Notes: generated by a model from the letters alone, not told the origin. Shown: positions 17,326 through 26,887, counted from the stretch's first letter. The stretch: DNA of 64,000 bases from Candidatus Obscuribacter sp. (GCA_016718315.1 JADKDV010000004.1:558001-622000); one strand, 5' to 3'. A program made the numbers and translations.

Positions 17326-19359
17326 TTAATTACTCGACTGGGTCTTCGTAGTTGCCGCATCGGGAGAGGCCGCCGCAGGCAAATTGTTGCCTGTATTAGT
17401 GCCGTTAGATTTGGGTTGCGCCAGGGTCGAGTGATTCTTCATCCAATCGAGCAAACTTTCTAGCAAGTTTACTTTGAATTGGCCTTCTTCAAAGACGAGA
17501 TGCTCGGACTTGCCAATCAAAACCAGGTTTTTGTCGTCGTTGCCAATCGCCTTGAATAGCTTGATTGTGCCTTCAGGACGGATAAGTAAGTCGTGAACAC
17601 CCTGATACATCAATACCGGCGTGGTCTTTACCTGTCTTGCCAGGATGTGATTGCGCGAAAGAAAGCTCTTAAATCCGAGCAATTCTTTGGCTGTGGCAGT
17701 CATGCGACTCTCTGGGTCTTCGGACCAGGCGGTGCGCAGATCTTTGTCTTGTGTCGCACGTTTGACTACTACGGTGGAGACATCAATTAGTTTGCGGCTG
17801 CCGGTAAGCAAGCTCAGTGCTACTTTTGTAGAGGTGAGCCATTGGCTATAGCGCTGTTCTGATGGCACTGCCGCAATCAAACCTTCGACCAGCTCCGGGT
17901 GCTGAGCGCAAAACTGCAACGCCATAGAACCACCCATTGATTCTCCTAGCAAAAAGACTGGCTTTTGCGGAAAAGTATCGCGGATAGCAATAATCGAGTC
18001 GTCGAGGTCATCCAGACTCTTTTCTAGATCAATACGGTCACGGGCTTTTAGAGCAGTGTAAGCGCCAAAGCCACGCACGTCATACGAAAAAACCACATAG
18101 CCGCGCTGGCTGAGGGACTCACCGAGGTCTTTAAATGAATGTTTGTGCAGACCAAAGCCCGGTACGCAGACAACGATACCGAGGATGTCTTGTCTGGGAT
18201 CGGCCCAGATAGTACTGGCTGGCTCCATAACGGCAATGCGCGCACGTTGCCAGGGCAATGTGCTTGTAGGTGGAGCGTTATCTATGCCTATGGGATTTTT
18301 TGCAGTAGTCGGATATGTTGTCAGACCGGTGTGCGAGCCTGGTTTGAGATAAGTGATATCTGGGATGTCACCAAGATCGCCAAAGGCTCTTTCGTAGATT
18401 GCCTTTTTAAGCGCCTCAGCAGAGAGTGTCTTGGGCGCATTGAAAGCATTATTGCCGTTGGCAGTGTTATTTGTAGCTGCTGCTTTTTCTCTATCAAAAA
18501 CGTGAGTCCAATGTCTCATTAATCTGACATAGTTGGCATTGCGAAATATCCACACGGAGCGGTCAAAGCAAGCTTTGGCTTGTTGCTTTTGATTGAGTTT
18601 TGTATGCAAATCGGACAGCACGCGCAGAGTCCAGCCGTAAGGGGTGGCGTCGGCGCCATAGCGCTGACGGTCGAGGTAGGCGACTTCTTGGTAGAGAGGC
18701 AGTGCCTTTGCGTATTGCCGGTCCTTAAAATAGCTGGCACCAAGACCTTCCAGGCTGCGCAGGAGGACTTCTTCTGATACTTTGCCGGAATTATAGCTAT
18801 TGATAGCGTGTTCAAAGTATGGCTGGCTATCGGTGTGCCTGTCGAGTTCGTAGAGCACTTCGCCAATATCACAGCAAGTCTCGGCCAGTAACTCTTCACG
18901 CTCCGCGTGTTGTGCTACGGCGCTAGAGATAGTGCTTTGTTTTTTTTCGCTGCCTTGCAAAATAGCGTGGGCGCGTTTGAGATAGCTCAAAGCTGGTTGG
19001 TAGTCACCGTTTTGGTAGGCTGAGTCACCGGCAGCAATCAATGCTTTGATGTGCTCAATCGGTGCTAGACCCTTACTAATGGTCGCTCTGTGGAAGTCAT
19101 TGTAAGCATCGGGAAATTTGCCCTGGGCATAGCATTTGAGTCCAAGCTCCATGAGCTGGTGCGCAGCATGAGTCTTTGCCAGGCTCTCTGGATGAGCTGA
19201 GTGCTGACTGTGGGCCTCTTTGGATAGCGGCTTGCTAGTGCCATTGGCGGCTGGAGCTGCCTGAGCGGCGCCACTGACAGAAGTGATCGGCGTCAGACTC
19301 AATGAGACAGCGGTGAGCGCAATTGAGACAGTTACTTTGTTGGGCAAAAAGGTTAACAT
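17326..19359 (-). CDS. Exported TPR protein fused to an alpha/beta hydrolase (S33-type lipase/esterase)
   Basis: The ATG at 19359 (MLTFLPNKVTVSIAL) gives a signal peptide ending near SGAAQA; the frame from 19434 has no such start. About 677 residues. The N-terminal half (about 50-280) contains TPR units including YAKALPLYQEVAYLDRQRYG. The C-terminal half is a monoacylglycerol-lipase-like alpha/beta hydrolase: nucleophile elbow GESMGG with Ser474, probable acid in YQGVHDLLI and His in GKSEHLVFEEG. The substrate is probably a lipid or ester in the periplasm. TPR plus hydrolase on one exported chain is unusual. Confidence 0.82.
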   Translation of the reverse strand: MLTFLPNKVTVSIALTAVSLSLTPITSVSGAAQAAPAANGTSKPLSKEAHSQHSAHPESLAKTHAAHQLMELGLKCYAQGKFPDAYNDFHRATISKGLAPIEHIKALIAAGDSAYQNGDYQPALSYLKRAHAILQGSEKKQSTISSAVAQHAEREELLAETCCDIGEVLYELDRHTDSQPYFEHAINSYNSGKVSEEVLLRSLEGLGASYFKDRQYAKALPLYQEVAYLDRQRYGADATPYGWTLRVLSDLHTKLNQKQQAKACFDRSVWIFRNANYVRLMRHWTHVFDREKAAATNNTANGNNAFNAPKTLSAEALKKAIYERAFGDLGDIPDITYLKPGSHTGLTTYPTTAKNPIGIDNAPPTSTLPWQRARIAVMEPASTIWADPRQDILGIVVCVPGFGLHKHSFKDLGESLSQRGYVVFSYDVRGFGAYTALKARDRIDLEKSLDDLDDSIIAIRDTFPQKPVFLLGESMGGSMALQFCAQHPELVEGLIAAVPSEQRYSQWLTSTKVALSLLTGSRKLIDVSTVVVKRATQDKDLRTAWSEDPESRMTATAKELLGFKSFLSRNHILARQVKTTPVLMYQGVHDLLIRPEGTIKLFKAIGNDDKNLVLIGKSEHLVFEEGQFKVNLLESLLDWMKNHSTLAQPKSNGTNTGNNLPAAASPDAATTKTQSSN

Positions 19360-19556
19360 TGGTTTTGATATTACTTGCGCTTTGCAACGGCTGAGATCAG
19401 ACAATACTCTTAGCTTATCCAATTGACTACCCAATCTGTGCCTTAAAATCGGTTAGAATGCCCGGGTACACTTGCCTTATTGAAGCGAGTCCGACCTTAT
19501 TGCGACAAATGGCTTATAAGTACAGTTATATGGTTAGCCTAATAAAGGATGTAGAA

Positions 19557-20345
19557 ATGATTGGTCAAAAGCTGCACTTTTCAGATAGCCGGGTAAAACT
19601 GTCCAGACGTCAAATTTTTGCCAATCTCCAAAAGTCCTTTGCTGCTGCTGCTTTTGCCTGCGCTGTTACGCTTGCAGCTGGCGCTGTTGCTACCCAACCA
19701 GCCTGGGCCGATGCCGGTCTCACCTATGACGGAGACCATGATGTAGTGGTATTGCCTGGTTGTGATTTTGCTTTGCGTTTTAACAACAAGACTTTTGTCC
19801 CAGTCAGAGCCGAGATCATGGACGATAAGTATGTGGGCTTTATGAAAATTGCTCCCGAAAAAGCAATCCGTATTTTTGAAGATTACGGCTCAGCAAACAT
19901 GAAGAGCACACCAGAGCAAATCATAGTAGAAAGCTATGATGTCGGCAAAATTGGTGCCTTTGGTATGAGTCGCTTTCATAAGGATTTTGTCGCCAATAAT
20001 CGTGTGCGCGAAGTGCAATTTACAAACGCTCGTGTGGCTAAAGAAACCGGTCTATCAGACAATGCTTTTCTTGGTATCAATTCTGCTAAGAGCTACGAAG
20101 TCGCTCCCAAAAGTGGCGAAACTCCCTATTATCTGTATGTCCTGCTCAGTGGTAGTCACATGAACTGCTATGCACGTAAGATGCGCGGTACAAGCGGTAC
20201 TTTTGATAACGATCCTGCTGTGATTATTACTCAAGTGCGCGTGGGCAATACCAAAGATTGCCTGAGCAATGTGCCATGGCCGGGCGCTGACACCAAGCCC
20301 GCTGCTGACGGAGCTACTGACGCCAACAAGCCATCCACTAATTAG
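19557..20345 (+). CDS. Exported protein of unknown function
   Basis: The ATG at 19557 is chosen because AAAGGATGT precedes it; upstream in-frame starts at 19458 and later have no RBS. About 262 residues: a basic region, then a long hydrophobic leader (residues 23-55, ending QPAWADAG). The leader contains SRRQIFANLQK, which loosely resembles a Tat motif, but Sec export is as likely. The mature part is mixed alpha/beta with two Cys (CDFALRF and MNCYARKMRG). No family recognised. It is divergent from the TPR-hydrolase gene and followed within 10 bases by another hydrolase gene. Confidence 0.68.
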   Translation: MIGQKLHFSDSRVKLSRRQIFANLQKSFAAAAFACAVTLAAGAVATQPAWADAGLTYDGDHDVVVLPGCDFALRFNNKTFVPVRAEIMDDKYVGFMKIAPEKAIRIFEDYGSANMKSTPEQIIVESYDVGKIGAFGMSRFHKDFVANNRVREVQFTNARVAKETGLSDNAFLGINSAKSYEVAPKSGETPYYLYVLLSGSHMNCYARKMRGTSGTFDNDPAVIITQVRVGNTKDCLSNVPWPGADTKPAADGATDANKPSTN

Positions 20346-20354
20346 TCTGCGGTT

Positions 20355-21191
20355 TTGGTGCTACAAAATCTAATTGGGCGTCGCAAGCAAGCCAGATATA
20401 ATCTGGGTTTGAGCGTTTTGTGCGCATTTTTATCCAGCAATGTTTTTTTTGCTGCTGCTCATGGCGCGCCCGGTAATACTGCTCAAAAACAAGTAAACAC
20501 ACCTCTTTTGCCTCATGCTAACAAAGTCAAATCATCGGCTGATTTGCATGATGTAAAAATAGATTGGTTTATGCCACCGGGCATAACGACCAGTACAAGC
20601 CAGAAGTTACCGGTGGTACTTATCTATCACGGCTCTGGTGGTCTGGGCGATGATGCCGCTGGTGGCAATGGTCGTGGCTTTTTTGCAGAGCTGGCAAAGG
20701 CTCTGGCGGTCAAGCACAGGGTTTGTGGCGTGGTGCACTATATGGATAGTACCGGGCACCAATCTGCTAGCGCACAACAAATGGCTCGCTATTTTGGTGC
20801 ATGGCTTGGCGCCGTGCAAAGGTCTATTAAAGCGGTACGCCAGTATCCCTTTGTCTCCCCTGATCGAGTGACCTTGATAGGACACAGTCTGGGTGCACAG
20901 TTAGCGCTGGAAGCCGCCGCCAGAGATAAGCAAATCCACTCGGTAGTGGATATGGCTGGCTGCTTTGTGTTGCCGACAAGCAAAGTCTCTGCTATGCCAC
21001 CGGTATTGGTGCTGCACGGCAAGCTCGATAATGTAGTGCCTTTGTCTCGCGAAAAGGCATTGATCAAAGTGTTAGAGCGAGTAGGTAGTAAATACGAGGA
21101 GCACATTTATCCGCGCGGTGATCATGCCTTTAATGGGGTGGCATTTGATGAAATTGTGCAGACCACTGACAAGTTTTTACTAAAATACTGA
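20355..21191 (+). CDS. Exported alpha/beta hydrolase (dienelactone-hydrolase-like)
   Basis: The 278-residue product starts at TTG 20355 or GTG 20358; neither has a strong RBS. A hydrophobic leader (LGLSVLCAFLSSNVFFAAAH) suggests export. The hydrolase core has the oxyanion-loop YHGSGGLG, nucleophile elbow GHSLG, the acid in VLHGKLDNVVP and His in PRGDHAF, all in the order of dienelactone-hydrolase and PHB-depolymerase-like enzymes. Substrate unknown. It follows the upstream exported-protein gene by 9 bases, so they are probably one operon. Confidence 0.8.
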   Translation: MVLQNLIGRRKQARYNLGLSVLCAFLSSNVFFAAAHGAPGNTAQKQVNTPLLPHANKVKSSADLHDVKIDWFMPPGITTSTSQKLPVVLIYHGSGGLGDDAAGGNGRGFFAELAKALAVKHRVCGVVHYMDSTGHQSASAQQMARYFGAWLGAVQRSIKAVRQYPFVSPDRVTLIGHSLGAQLALEAAARDKQIHSVVDMAGCFVLPTSKVSAMPPVLVLHGKLDNVVPLSREKALIKVLERVGSKYEEHIYPRGDHAFNGVAFDEIVQTTDKFLLKY

Positions 21192-21262
21192 TCTTGCCAA
21201 AACAGTTGCTAAAGTGTTGGTCGCCGTTGTATGGTGCAATCAGGCAGACCTAGACTCACATC

Positions 21263-21904
21263 ATGCAAAAGTTGTGGCAAAAATCAAACAGTAAGCAAGG
21301 TTTGTGGCTCAAAATTTGTGCCGCAATGATACTGCCGCCTGTTGCTCTCTTGGGCTATGCAGCCTGGTGGGGTGTAGCTTATCGCCTGCCGCGGGCGCAA
21401 GATAAGACTATCGATATGCGCTCTGTCACTTATGGTCAGGCGCGCCAGCTGGTATTTTGTGCTGGGCTAGCTAACAATCCGCATGGTTATCCTGGGCATG
21501 CTTATGTGATCTGGCCTGAAGCTGACAAGCCCATTACAGATAGCACAGAGACTTTAGGGTATTGTCCGGCAGAATTTTGGAGTATTGTCCCCTCCGTCTA
21601 CGAGCCTGTGTCCGGAGTTGTGGATGAGCGCGCTGCCACTGGCAACGGACGTAATGTAGAGCGCTTGATAGTATGGGTAGACCAAAAGACCTTTGACCAT
21701 ACACGCCGCCTGGCGCGTCAGTGGGACAATAAGGGGTTTCGCACGGGGAGTCGTGACTGCTGCGCCTTTGTCGATTATATTGCTCAGGGGGCTGGTCTCA
21801 CTGTGCCTGCGCAAAAGTATCTATATCCGCATGATCATATCCATTTGCTCAAAGAGCTAAACTCAGGTCGTGAGCCAGTTGAGAGCACTGTATCGGCGGA
21901 GTGA
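21263..21904 (+). CDS. Membrane-anchored protein with a possible papain-like Cys/His pair
   Basis: The 213-residue product has one N-terminal membrane segment (about residues 18-38, ICAAMILPPVALLGYAAWWG) and a soluble part. Two elements stand out: an early His in GYPGHAYVIWPE and a later Cys pair in SRDCCAFVDYIAQGAGL. Early His and late Cys is the order of circularly permuted NlpC/P60-type peptidases, but also resembles DUF4105-like domains. The hydrolase idea is tentative. It lies 71 bases after the hydrolase gene on the same strand. Confidence 0.62.
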   Translation: MQKLWQKSNSKQGLWLKICAAMILPPVALLGYAAWWGVAYRLPRAQDKTIDMRSVTYGQARQLVFCAGLANNPHGYPGHAYVIWPEADKPITDSTETLGYCPAEFWSIVPSVYEPVSGVVDERAATGNGRNVERLIVWVDQKTFDHTRRLARQWDNKGFRTGSRDCCAFVDYIAQGAGLTVPAQKYLYPHDHIHLLKELNSGREPVESTVSAE

Positions 21905-21964
21905 ATGTGAGTTTTTGGCGTGACTTCGATTTTGCTTTTGGCGGTTTTGTCCCAGCGCGACTCG

Positions 21965-22207
21965 TTAACCGCCTGCTACTGGTGGGATAAATACCACTTC
22001 GTCGTTATTTTGCAGTACCGTTTGCCAATCTACAAAACAATCGTTGATGGCTACTCTTAGAGAGTTTTTGTCCAGACTAAAATTATATCGGTTGTTGAGT
22101 TCTTCAAAGAGTGATTGTACGTTCTTAGCTGATGTGGCAACGATCTCGTTGCTCAGACCTGTTTGATCTCGTAGGATTGCAAAATAGCAAATTTTGACAT
22201 TTAGCAA
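21965..22207 (-). CDS. moaD: Molybdopterin synthase sulfur carrier subunit MoaD
   Basis: The 80-residue product has the ubiquitin-like fold pattern and ends in PPVAGG. The terminal Gly-Gly is adenylated and thiocarboxylated to carry sulfur for conversion of precursor Z into molybdopterin. Start MLNVKICYFAILRDQTG is typical of the family. It follows moaE by 12 bases on the same strand, so the two synthase subunits are coexpressed. No moaA, moaC or MoeB gene is visible. Confidence 0.92.
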   Translation of the reverse strand: MLNVKICYFAILRDQTGLSNEIVATSAKNVQSLFEELNNRYNFSLDKNSLRVAINDCFVDWQTVLQNNDEVVFIPPVAGG

Positions 22208-22219
22208 AGCGGCTGTCCT

Positions 22220-22654
22220 TTAGTGAGCGTGCTCGTGGTTTATGTGCTGACAATTGACCCACTCAGATCTGCCGTCCGAGTAGGTTTCTTTTTTCCAGAT
22301 GGGCAGCCGGTGTTTGATCTCGTCGATGATATAGCGACAAGCAGCAAATGCCTCTGAGCGGTGTGCTGAGATGACTCCGACGTAAACGGCTGTCTCGCCT
22401 ATTTGTAGCAGCCCCTGGCGGTGTACGCAGATGGCGTCATATATGGCAAATTTCTCTTTGACTTCGCTAAAGATGCGATTGGCTTCTGCCACCGCCAATG
22501 ACTCTGCTGCTTCGTACTCTAGAGTAAGTACAGTGCTGCCTTCGTTATGATTGCGCACACGCCCTTCAAATTCGACAAGAGCGCCAGCGCGGTCGTCCGA
22601 GAGCTGTGACCGGAGGTATTGAGTATCAATGGCTGTTTTGGCTATGCTAAACAT
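22220..22654 (-). CDS. moaE: Molybdopterin synthase catalytic subunit MoaE
   Basis: The 144-residue product contains the MoaE signatures GALVEFEGRVRNHN, LEYEAAESLA, HRQGLLQIGE and AHRSEAFAACRYIIDEIKHR, followed by LPIWKKE with the conserved catalytic lysines. It transfers sulfur from the MoaD thiocarboxylate to precursor Z. The His-rich end (CQHINHEHAH) is longer than strictly needed and may bind metal. It is first in a moaE-moaD pair. Confidence 0.94.
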   Translation of the reverse strand: MFSIAKTAIDTQYLRSQLSDDRAGALVEFEGRVRNHNEGSTVLTLEYEAAESLAVAEANRIFSEVKEKFAIYDAICVHRQGLLQIGETAVYVGVISAHRSEAFAACRYIIDEIKHRLPIWKKETYSDGRSEWVNCQHINHEHAH

Positions 22655-22704
22655 GCAGGCATTATAGAGCCAGTTGGTGTTTACTAGTTGTTGTTTTAGC
22701 TAAC

Positions 22705-24426
22705 TTAATGCCAGCGTATTTCGCTATTGGCCGATGCTCTCCGATAAAAGGTTAGACTATTTTGAAAGTCCCCTACTTCAGAGTATTTTATTGGAATTAC
22801 CACTTTGCCTTGTGTATTGACAAAGCCCCAGAGATCATTGAAGTTTGCCGCCGCTAGTCCCTCGTGAAAGTCTCGACAATAAGTAAATAGCGAGTCATTT
22901 TTGACTTTGGTTTTGCTTGTCTGGACTGGCGCACTCTCGTCTCTAAACAATTCCTGGTACGATTTTTCTTGTGCTGGTTTATTTGAGTTATTATCTGTGA
23001 CTTGCACGAGCCTGTTGTGTCCTGGGTTAGCTGGATCTGGCTCAATTTTGCAGTCTATCTTGTAGCCGATGTTTGACACTAGGCAACCTCTTATCTCGCT
23101 GCCTGTGGAGAAGAATAACTCAAGTGAATCGCCTTTGGCTTTTATGATTTGTGGTGTGCCACAGTAGAGTGAGTCGCCATTGCTGTCTATGATGTCGGTA
23201 AAATGCAAGCGATCTAGGTCGTACATAGTTCCAAGTGAAATGTTTGCGTTAAAAGGTTGGACAAGATAGACAGGTAGATTTTTTATAGTTTTACCTGTTT
23301 TGTCGATCATTGCGGCGTACTTAAATTGTCCTGTCATGTCAATGGGAAATAAGCTCCCAGCTGGTTTTACAAATGCAGTGCCGCCGTAAAATGGGTTTGC
23401 TGCCAGATAAACTGGTTTAATCGCCCAGTTGCCCTTGCTGTCGATATAGCCGTAGCGTCTCGTCACGTTATCCTGTGCTGCGGCAAGACCCTCAGTAAAC
23501 GCAGAAATTTTGGCAAAACGCGGACCGGTGACCTCTTTGCCTTGACTATCTAGCAGGCCGACTACTAGATTGTCTGCAAAGACTTGATGCCAGCGCTTGA
23601 TAAAACTAGCGTACAAAGATGGATCTTTTGCCTTTATGATCTCGCCAAATGTACTGAATTGGTCATCGCCACCGTAGCCTGTCATGCAGTTATAGTGGGG
23701 ATCTTTTCGAAAATCCATGGCTTTGTCAATTTGTGCCATTGCTTCTTTTAGCTGTCCCCGCATAGCTAAAAAACATCCATAACTATTAAAAGCACCTATA
23801 CAAACTGCTCCTGGCTGCCCTGTGGCCGTATTTGGCGCAGTCATGTTCGATATTGCTAGCTTTGTTGCCGCTTTGTAATTTTCTTCGGCTTGTTTGATCT
23901 GGTTGAGCCGATAGTGTATGTCTCCCAGACGGATAAGCTCTAACGTCTTTAAATTAGAGTCTAGTTCGTTGGCTTTGAGAGCCAGGTGTCTTTTGATTAT
24001 GATTGCATGGCGCTTTCTATTTTCATATAGTGAGTAATAGTTCTCCAGTGCATTGTAGCTGGCATCAAATTCATGTTCTTCCATCCAGAGCGCCAGTTCA
24101 TCGGCTTTTTGTCTCAGTCCTAATTTGGGGTAGAGCATTAGTAGCCTCCACCTTGCTTCTAATCCCGTATCTGTCGACTTAGTAGAGTCACCATTTGCTC
24201 TTTTTTCAAACTCTTGTTGTAGTTGCGTAAGGCGTGCGTCGGCAGCGCTTTTGTCCAGTAATTTTTGCGTGGCTCGGTCCATCCTGGGGTCGTATTCAGT
24301 GATTGAGTCATCTGATTCAAAACTAGTATTGGCCTGTCCTGGCAACTGGAGCAAACAAATCATTGCTAAGGTGACTGCGCCGATAGATGCTCTGCAATAG
24401 GATTTTGAAAGGACTTGTAAGTGCAT
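22705..24426 (-). CDS. Exported WG-repeat protein
   Basis: The 573-residue product has a signal peptide (IGAVTLAMICLLQLPGQA). Residues about 40-260 are helical and TPR-like (for example LIRLGDIHYRLNQIKQAEEN). The C-terminal half contains WG (KWG) repeats: YGYIDSKGNWAIKPVY and LWGFVNTQGKVVIPIKYSE, with a diverged region between. WG repeats are probable protein-binding beta-units found in exported bacterial proteins. No catalytic motif is seen. It ends close to moaE, with 50 bases between. Confidence 0.78.
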   Translation of the reverse strand: MHLQVLSKSYCRASIGAVTLAMICLLQLPGQANTSFESDDSITEYDPRMDRATQKLLDKSAADARLTQLQQEFEKRANGDSTKSTDTGLEARWRLLMLYPKLGLRQKADELALWMEEHEFDASYNALENYYSLYENRKRHAIIIKRHLALKANELDSNLKTLELIRLGDIHYRLNQIKQAEENYKAATKLAISNMTAPNTATGQPGAVCIGAFNSYGCFLAMRGQLKEAMAQIDKAMDFRKDPHYNCMTGYGGDDQFSTFGEIIKAKDPSLYASFIKRWHQVFADNLVVGLLDSQGKEVTGPRFAKISAFTEGLAAAQDNVTRRYGYIDSKGNWAIKPVYLAANPFYGGTAFVKPAGSLFPIDMTGQFKYAAMIDKTGKTIKNLPVYLVQPFNANISLGTMYDLDRLHFTDIIDSNGDSLYCGTPQIIKAKGDSLELFFSTGSEIRGCLVSNIGYKIDCKIEPDPANPGHNRLVQVTDNNSNKPAQEKSYQELFRDESAPVQTSKTKVKNDSLFTYCRDFHEGLAAANFNDLWGFVNTQGKVVIPIKYSEVGDFQNSLTFYRRASANSEIRWH

Positions 24427-24476
24427 TGTGTTTACTCTCGGCGCTCGTGGATAACGATAGTAATTGAGTAAAGCAT

Positions 24477-25569
24477 CTATTGGTCAAATTTACGCAAGAT
24501 TGCTTCGATTGATTTTGTGTGCGCTAATGCTGACTCACTACCATAGCCACCTGCTAGTACCATGGCGATGGGGATGTTATTGCTGCGCGCCATGGACACT
24601 ACAAAGAGATCGCGCTCGCACATATCCTCTACGCGCAGTAGCAAGGTGGCAAGCGGATCTGTCGCCAGCACGTCGGAGCCGGCATTGTAAAAGATAAAAT
24701 CAGGTTTGAATTTTGCAATTGCCTCTGGCAGGTAAGATTTGAGTTTTGCCAGGTAAACACTGCCATCAGTTTTGGCTGGCAAAGGCACAGACCAGTCCTC
24801 TTTGACTTTTGGTTTTGGATAGATTGACTGATCAAAAAAATCAAGCACATAGAGACCGGGAATCGTCCTTGCTACGTTGGCAAAGCCGTTACCCTGGTGT
24901 GCATCAGTGTCGACAATAAGTGCTGTTTTGATTTTGCCAGATTGTTTGAGTCTTTTGATGGCAATTGGGCCATCGCAATATACGCAAAAGCCTCCGCCTC
25001 TATCGCTCTCGGCGTGGTGATACCCACCTCCTATGTTTATTGCTAGACCATGTTCGATTGCCGCATTGCATGCAGCTAGAGTCCCGCCACAAGCCAATCT
25101 CATCGGACGCAAAATGCGCCAGTCTGTGAGCTGTGCTGGGATTTTTGCGAGGATACTCATTTCTAGGATGCGACTGAGCACAATTCCATCAGACAGACTA
25201 TTCAGATACTTTGAGCTATGTATCTCTAGCAATTCCTCGCGAGTGATTGGCTCGGGGCCTGTAATCGCTTTTGCTGCGCAGACCAATATCATTGAGTGCT
25301 TGATAAATCTTGTGGTATTTGCATCCATCAAAGGGATGCAGATGCTCGATGCCAAAGGCGCTGATGTTATAGCCTTTGGAGTAGTAGAGCGGTACGCGCT
25401 TGCTCTCTGCTCCTTGCGCGCTATCGTGGGAGTTGTCTTTGCCGTTTTGTAGCAAGAGGGTGTCAAAATCGATCTCGTCCAAAAGTACTACGCCGCTTAC
25501 TGTTGATGCAAGCAGCCCAAGCCCAACAAGGACCTTACGTCGACTAATTTTGCCAGATTGAGCAGTCAT
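24477..25569 (-). pseudogene. HDAC11-like class IV deacetylase with Tat-like leader, frameshifted
   Basis: The N-terminal part (from 25569) reads SRRKVLVGLGLLAST, a twin-arginine-type leader, then PLYYSKGYNISAFGIEHLHP, a strong match to the HDAC11 N-terminus. The rest lies in another frame ending at 24477 and contains GGGYHHAESDRGGG, DTDAHQGNG with zinc ligands Asp and His, AGSDVLATDPL and LAGGYGSE. The frames meet at an A4 run (25269-25272, TTTT on plus). With A3 the reading is KAITGPEPITREELLEIHS, which restores the family sequence. Either a fresh frameshift or a homopolymer sequence error. Restored length is about 363 residues. A Tat leader on a deacetylase is unusual. Confidence 0.82.
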
Positions 25570-25665
25570 TGCTTTTACTTGCCCTACAGTCGGATCTTCC
25601 TTGCGGCATGTATAGTTTTGCTGAGACTGGGTGCTATATTCTTTACGAGTAAAGAGTATGGATAA

Positions 25666-26451
25666 ATGAATTCTCTAGATCAACTTCTGCAAAAGTATTC
25701 TCGTCCGGCTTACCAGGCGCTGTTATCTACCGAGCCGGTAGATGCTACATCCCCTCAACTGGCTATTACATCAAAGTTTGGTGGGATGCCCTACTTTGAA
25801 CAAGGGGAGAGTTGGCCAGTTTGTGCAAAATGCCAAAAACAAGAGACCTTTATCTGTCAGTTGGATTTGCGCGATTGCGCGGGAGCCAGTCTGCCGCAGG
25901 GCTATGGACTGCTCAGCTTTTTTTATTGCTTTAATTGTTTTCCCTGGGACGCCCCACAACCTGGCTGGACGGTGCGCAATCATCAGTACGCAAGCCCAGA
26001 AAAAGCGATTGTGCTAGCCGCACCGGTTTTAAGTGAGCCCGGCTTTTTTAAAAAGCTGATGGGACGGCGTACTGAGAGTATAAGATGCTGCCTCATTAAT
26101 TTTGAGTTGTTTGATTGCTATCCTCAGCTGGATGAGCTCGATGAGTTAGGAGATGCTCTGGAGCGAAAAATGCTTGCAGGGGACGATTTTGGCGACAACT
26201 ATTACAAACTAATCGATCAGCTCACTGGTAAGTCCGACAACTTTGGCACCATTATCGGCGGCTACTCTCAGTGGGTTCAAAGTTTTCCGCCTGACCTAAA
26301 GTGCAAGATATGTGGCAACTGGATGCGTCAGCTTGTGCAAATCGGTTCTCACCGGGACGTAAACGTCATGTTTGGTGATGCCGGGTGCATCTACGTATCA
26401 ATCTGCGATAAGCATCCTCTGGATGTGAGCATGATGTTGCAGTGCTTTTGA
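25666..26451 (+). CDS. DUF1963 (YwqG-like) family protein
   Basis: The 261-residue soluble product has the DUF1963 hallmarks: an early SKFGGMPYFEQGESWPVC, FICQLDLRDCAG, GLLSFFYC, and a late MFGDAGCIYVSICD. Function of the family is unknown; some are toxin-immunity-like or SMI1-associated. Two CxxC pairs (CAKCQK and CKICGN) resemble a split zinc knuckle and are absent from many relatives. It starts at ATG 25666 and is divergent from the deacetylase gene. Confidence 0.78.
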   Translation: MNSLDQLLQKYSRPAYQALLSTEPVDATSPQLAITSKFGGMPYFEQGESWPVCAKCQKQETFICQLDLRDCAGASLPQGYGLLSFFYCFNCFPWDAPQPGWTVRNHQYASPEKAIVLAAPVLSEPGFFKKLMGRRTESIRCCLINFELFDCYPQLDELDELGDALERKMLAGDDFGDNYYKLIDQLTGKSDNFGTIIGGYSQWVQSFPPDLKCKICGNWMRQLVQIGSHRDVNVMFGDAGCIYVSICDKHPLDVSMMLQCF

Positions 26452-26496
26452 ATTGCTCTGGTATAGTTGTGCCTGTTATTTATCGCGAGGCTGAGC

Positions 26497-26886
26497 ATGG
26501 AAATCGTCTGCGTAATTTTGGCATTCCTCGGTTTAATAGTAATCTTCGTAGGTCATTTTTGGCTGGTCATTAATGCTTTTAAAAAGAGTGCTGGCTGGGG
26601 CGTATTGACGCTCTTGCTTCCGTTTTGGGGCAGCCTGATTTTTAGTTGCCTCAATTGGGATCGCTCCAAAAAGCCTCTCCTGCTCTACGTCCTCGGCTTT
26701 TGTTTTATCCCGCTCTCAATCATGCCGATGATGCTGTTTGCTCCTGCTAAATACAAAGAGTTTACTCAGTCAAAGTTTGGTGAAACCGAAGCTGAGTCTG
26801 GTGCTGCTAAGACTTCTGCCGGTGCTAGCAATTCTGATAGCGCCAGTAAACAAGAAGAGAGCAAAACAGAAGAGAGCGATAAGTAA
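26497..26886 (+). CDS. Small membrane protein
   Basis: The ATG at 26497 follows the RBS-like GCGAGG; the frame from 26467 starts at TTG without RBS. About 129 residues: membrane segments near 1-22 (IVCVILAFLGLIVIFVGHFW), 35-50 and 60-85, then an acidic Ser/Glu/Lys tail. The segment WGVLTLLLPFWGSLIFSCLNW is reminiscent of small membrane proteins annotated as hypothetical in many bacteria. Function unknown. It follows the DUF1963 gene by 45 bases. Confidence 0.6.
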   Translation: MEIVCVILAFLGLIVIFVGHFWLVINAFKKSAGWGVLTLLLPFWGSLIFSCLNWDRSKKPLLLYVLGFCFIPLSIMPMMLFAPAKYKEFTQSKFGETEAESGAAKTSAGASNSDSASKQEESKTEESDK

Positions 26887-26887
26887 G

